Shown piece by piece: positions 61,401 to 64,000 of a stretch of DNA of 64,000 nucleotides. How positions within the stretch are numbered: position 1 is the stretch's first letter; the number at the start of each line of letters is the position of its first letter. The DNA lies in contig CAJNOP010000010.1 of the NCBI GenBank assembly GCA_905250075.1, forward strand, positions 806,001-870,000, read 5' to 3'. A program made the translations under genes and the position numbers. Source of the DNA: Rotaria sp. Silwood1. Its lineage: Eukaryota > Rotifera > Eurotatoria > Philodinida > Philodinidae. Under the pieces are notes generated by a model. That model was not told where the DNA came from. It was given only the letters and a program-made list of their open reading frames with translations, and searched no databases.

Positions 61401-63971
61401 TAAAGCTAAGCTATTTTATACACTGAGTTATTCTAAAGAGGTGATGACTGATGAAAAACTAAAAATATTGTCAATATTAATGAGGCAAATAAAACCCATA
61501 AAAATACTTTCTTTTTTTTTTAAATTTCAATGTCTCTATACTGAATTTATATTTTTCATCGCTTGCCTACCTGAAAAATATTATTGTGAACATGTTTCAT
61601 AACTCTTCTATGACTCGGAGTGATTGCAAAAAAAAGAGTACGTTACAGGTGATTGGTTGAAAATATGATCTAATGAAGAATATATGGATTCAGTGAGAAA
61701 ATAGAAGTTGAAAAAGAAATAAGATTTTCTTGGTTTTGATGCGTAATCAATTTATTTATCTGGTCGGATCGAAATCTATAGATGCAGCAAGAATCATAAA
61801 GATTTTAGTATCATTTCAATAAATAGAAAAGTGATGAAACAGAGAAAACAAACAGGGCGTTATGCTTAAATCGGTCTTATTCTGTTATTCAGTCATGCAT
61901 GATTGTTTCGAGTTATCAAGTGTTTTTTTAACGTATACTCACTTTTTCTTCGTATTATTGTTAAGCTAATTTTTTTTGACTAATACTAAATACTAATATA
62001 TAATATTCTAGATTTATTCTTTATGGCATTTTGATCATACAATCTTCCGTATTTTGCGTAACTTATTCATGCCAAAATGAAAAAACCAAAAACTTTATTT
62101 ATTTTATGAAAACTGGATTATAAACTACATCAACTAATGATTCTGGAGTTAAACTAATCTCAAGAGATGAATTCAGTGAAACCCATTGGATCGTTTAAAA
62201 AGAACGAAAAATAACAAATGGTCGTTGAATATAATAACAAGCAAACGAAAATCAAAAAACGTTCTGTACTTTGGCAGACGAACATATTTCGAACTTTACG
62301 TACCCTTTCGAGCGAGTATTTTGAATGGGATGTGATGTTCGGAACATGTTCGTCTGCCGAAGTACAGCACGTTCAGGACGTGCTTTAGCTTTCGTTTGCC
62401 TGTGGTGAACGCGTTCTTTTGTAATGCCCCTCAAGCTGGGATCATTTTTCGACTAATGTCATTATTGTTAAATTTCGATAAGAGCTGTTTGATTTGACAT
62501 GTAGCAATAACATCAGATCATATTGACTCTGATGTGTATTCTCCTTTTGCTCTTCTCTCATAACCATTATTGAATCAGATGGCTTAGATTAACATTCAAC
62601 AACAGACGATGATGAGTCTTTGAAAGATATTTTATCAGTTATCACGAAAATTTGAATCGATTCACTGTTGTTAACTATTACAATAGACACAAGTGCCTCT
62701 TTGGTTTACTCCCATGCTGTCAAAGTCGACTCAATTTTGATGATTAATCGTGATTTATTAGTGCCTTCGCAACAAACTTCAACAGTATGTATTCATTCAT
62801 AAAGTTTTTCTTTTATTTAGGTCAATCTCAAGAGCAATATGAACAGTGAATATTATTTTACTAAAAAAAGCCTTGTTTTTTTATTAGGTACGGCACATGA
62901 GCGATGACGAAATCAACTCTCTCTCTTCATTTAAGAGAAGAATTTCATAGGTATGAGGATATAGAACAGTTGTAATTCTAAAAACCGCACGAAAGATTAT
63001 GGTTTTCTGTAAAAGTAAGAGAAAAATCGGTTTTTTAACTAATTTAATCGCAATAAAATCAAAACTTTTTGCGCAATTTTGATCACATGAGTTTATCATT
63101 CATTTTACTATACTCTAATGATTACAATACAGAGTAACTTATTAAACAGAAAAAAATCCTATTTTCACTAACTAGACTGAAATAGACAAGAACACCGTCC
63201 ATGTGAAAAAACAGTGATACATTTCTTCATAAAAAAATGTTTCTATAAAAAGCTGTTTATCCCATTTAGTGTAGAATCGAGTGGATGGTGCTTCTCTAAA
63301 GATTCTCAGAGCTTGTGGTTTTTGCGCTGTATACTATGTGTTTGTACTCGCAATAATAGATGTTCACCCTCCGAAACTCTTAAACCTTTTCTTCGAGAGA
63401 GAACAACTTGGATAAAACACTGTTCCCATCTAAAGCACAATTATGATTTCTATTATGTGACTTTTTATTTTCTTTCTTGTTTATTAGTCTTACCAAGTAA
63501 ATGGTTATCTAATCTTTGAATATCTCCATTATCAATATTTAATACTTCAATAGTTTTTAATCTTCTATGTCTGCCATCTACAGTACCAAAACCTCCAATA
63601 GTCCAAACATATTTTTCATTAATTAATATTGATTGATGTCCAAAACGTTGTGCATATGTCATAGTTGTTGGATAACTTTCGAATTGAATATTAACATTAA
63701 TTTGTTCATCATTCAAATTATTATTATTATTTAGATTTTCTTTTTTTGAATAAATAATTGATTTAAAATCTTTATTCATCTGTTCAAACCATTGTTTTGC
63801 TATATTTGATGGTGTTTTTAAACCAAATAAAAGTATATAATGAGCACATTTTGATTGCCATTCTTCAATTTCATCAAACGGTTCTAATGTATCAATACGA
63901 TTATGTTCATCAGTTGATAAATAATTTCGATCAAAATTATGCATATTCACACAAAGTGAAAAATCAAAACC
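58480..63971 (-). CDS. tRNA wybutosine-synthesizing protein 4 (TYW4/LCMT2), C-terminal part; 5' end outside the window
   Basis: Finishes wybutosine on tRNA-Phe by methylating and methoxycarbonylating the modified base next to the anticodon. Exons in phase: 63971-63494, 59557-59450, 59373-59198, 59137-58956, 58890-58758, 58693-58588 and 58532-58480. The first visible exon begins GFDFSLCVNMHNF and carries TLEPFDEIEEWQSKCAHY, the conserved end of the leucine carboxyl methyltransferase domain. Then come kelch-type blades: RFGHQSILINEKYVWTIGGF, FGGYINMSKS, WLLGGMNANE, and the typical family end GGGGNCFSFG. The SAM-binding N-terminal half lies beyond 64000, so the visible part is about 410 residues. 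An intron of 3.9 kb after LDNHLLG contrasts with introns of about 60-80 nt in the rest. LCMT1-type enzymes lack the kelch part, so TYW4 is the better call. Confidence 0.9.
59558..63493 (-). other. 3.9-kb intron of the TYW4 gene
   Basis: Short open frames inside it on both strands have no motif. It contains one clear hairpin element (62241-62399). The borders are g|gtaaga and attatag|g, consistent with splicing across it. Confidence 0.6.
62241..62399. mobile_element. Short hairpin MITE-like element, ~159 bp
   Basis: The left arm gcaaacgaaaatcaaaaaac plus ctgtactttggcagacgaac (62241-62283) pairs with the right arm about 62348-62399, read inverted as gcaaacgaaagctaaag and ctgtacttcggcagacgaac. 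No target duplication is visible. Confidence 0.65.
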
Positions 63972-64000
63972 CTTAAATAAAAAAAAAGACTTTAGTTTAA

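Noticed and set aside
63214..63519. 101-codon plus frame
   Set aside because: It overlaps the end of the TYW4 exon in antisense and shows no recognisable domain.

Overview
The window is AT-rich metazoan nuclear DNA. All recognisable genes are split by spliceosomal introns, many of only 45-70 nt, with GT-AG borders and strongly A/T-ending codons. The gene set (M13 metallopeptidase, lamin-tail intermediate filament, Polycomb RING protein, nuclear receptors, TYW4/LCMT2) is animal. The compact introns, expanded divergent receptors and many small transposon relics fit a protostome, and I think a bdelloid rotifer (Adineta/Rotaria type) most likely. That taxonomic call is inference, not proof.

Layout. 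1-306 is a degenerate ~34-bp minisatellite ending in a 10-N assembly gap. 317-5757 (-) is an M13 (neprilysin/ECE) gene rebuilt here as 17 exons, with its last residues lost in the gap. 5.8-17.2 kb has no intact gene. It holds several inverted-repeat elements, including a nested one at 8375-9329, a 969-bp element with a 9-bp target duplication at 9527-10495, and a decayed gene at 12.9-14.6 kb. 17293-20463 (+) is an intermediate filament gene with a lamin tail domain but no CaaX box. 22346-23511 (+) is a phytanoyl-CoA dioxygenase pseudogene. 25014-25599 is a TA-flanked MITE. 26084-28413 (+) is an unrecognised cysteine-rich type I membrane protein. 29.1-29.7 kb is a dead mariner transposase.

From 31 kb on, every recognised gene is on the minus strand. 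There are three paralogous nuclear receptors (31684-32325 truncated, 45181-46364, 55980-57170). Between the first two lies a PCGF/Psc-type Polycomb RING gene (37720-39822) with a RAWUL domain and a C-terminal PLDLS motif. 58480-63971 is the 3' part of a TYW4/LCMT2 wybutosine gene that runs off the window. The long spacers between these genes show no coding signal. One contains a 461-bp hAT-like MITE with an 8-bp target duplication (54966-55426), and a 53-bp deletion derivative of the same family lies in an intron at 27062-27114.

The genes do not form a pathway. They are independent housekeeping, regulatory and membrane genes. The most notable points are the receptor family sharing exon structure and an odd P-box, the Polycomb protein with a putative CtBP-docking tail, and the dense set of short non-autonomous transposons with recognisable ends.
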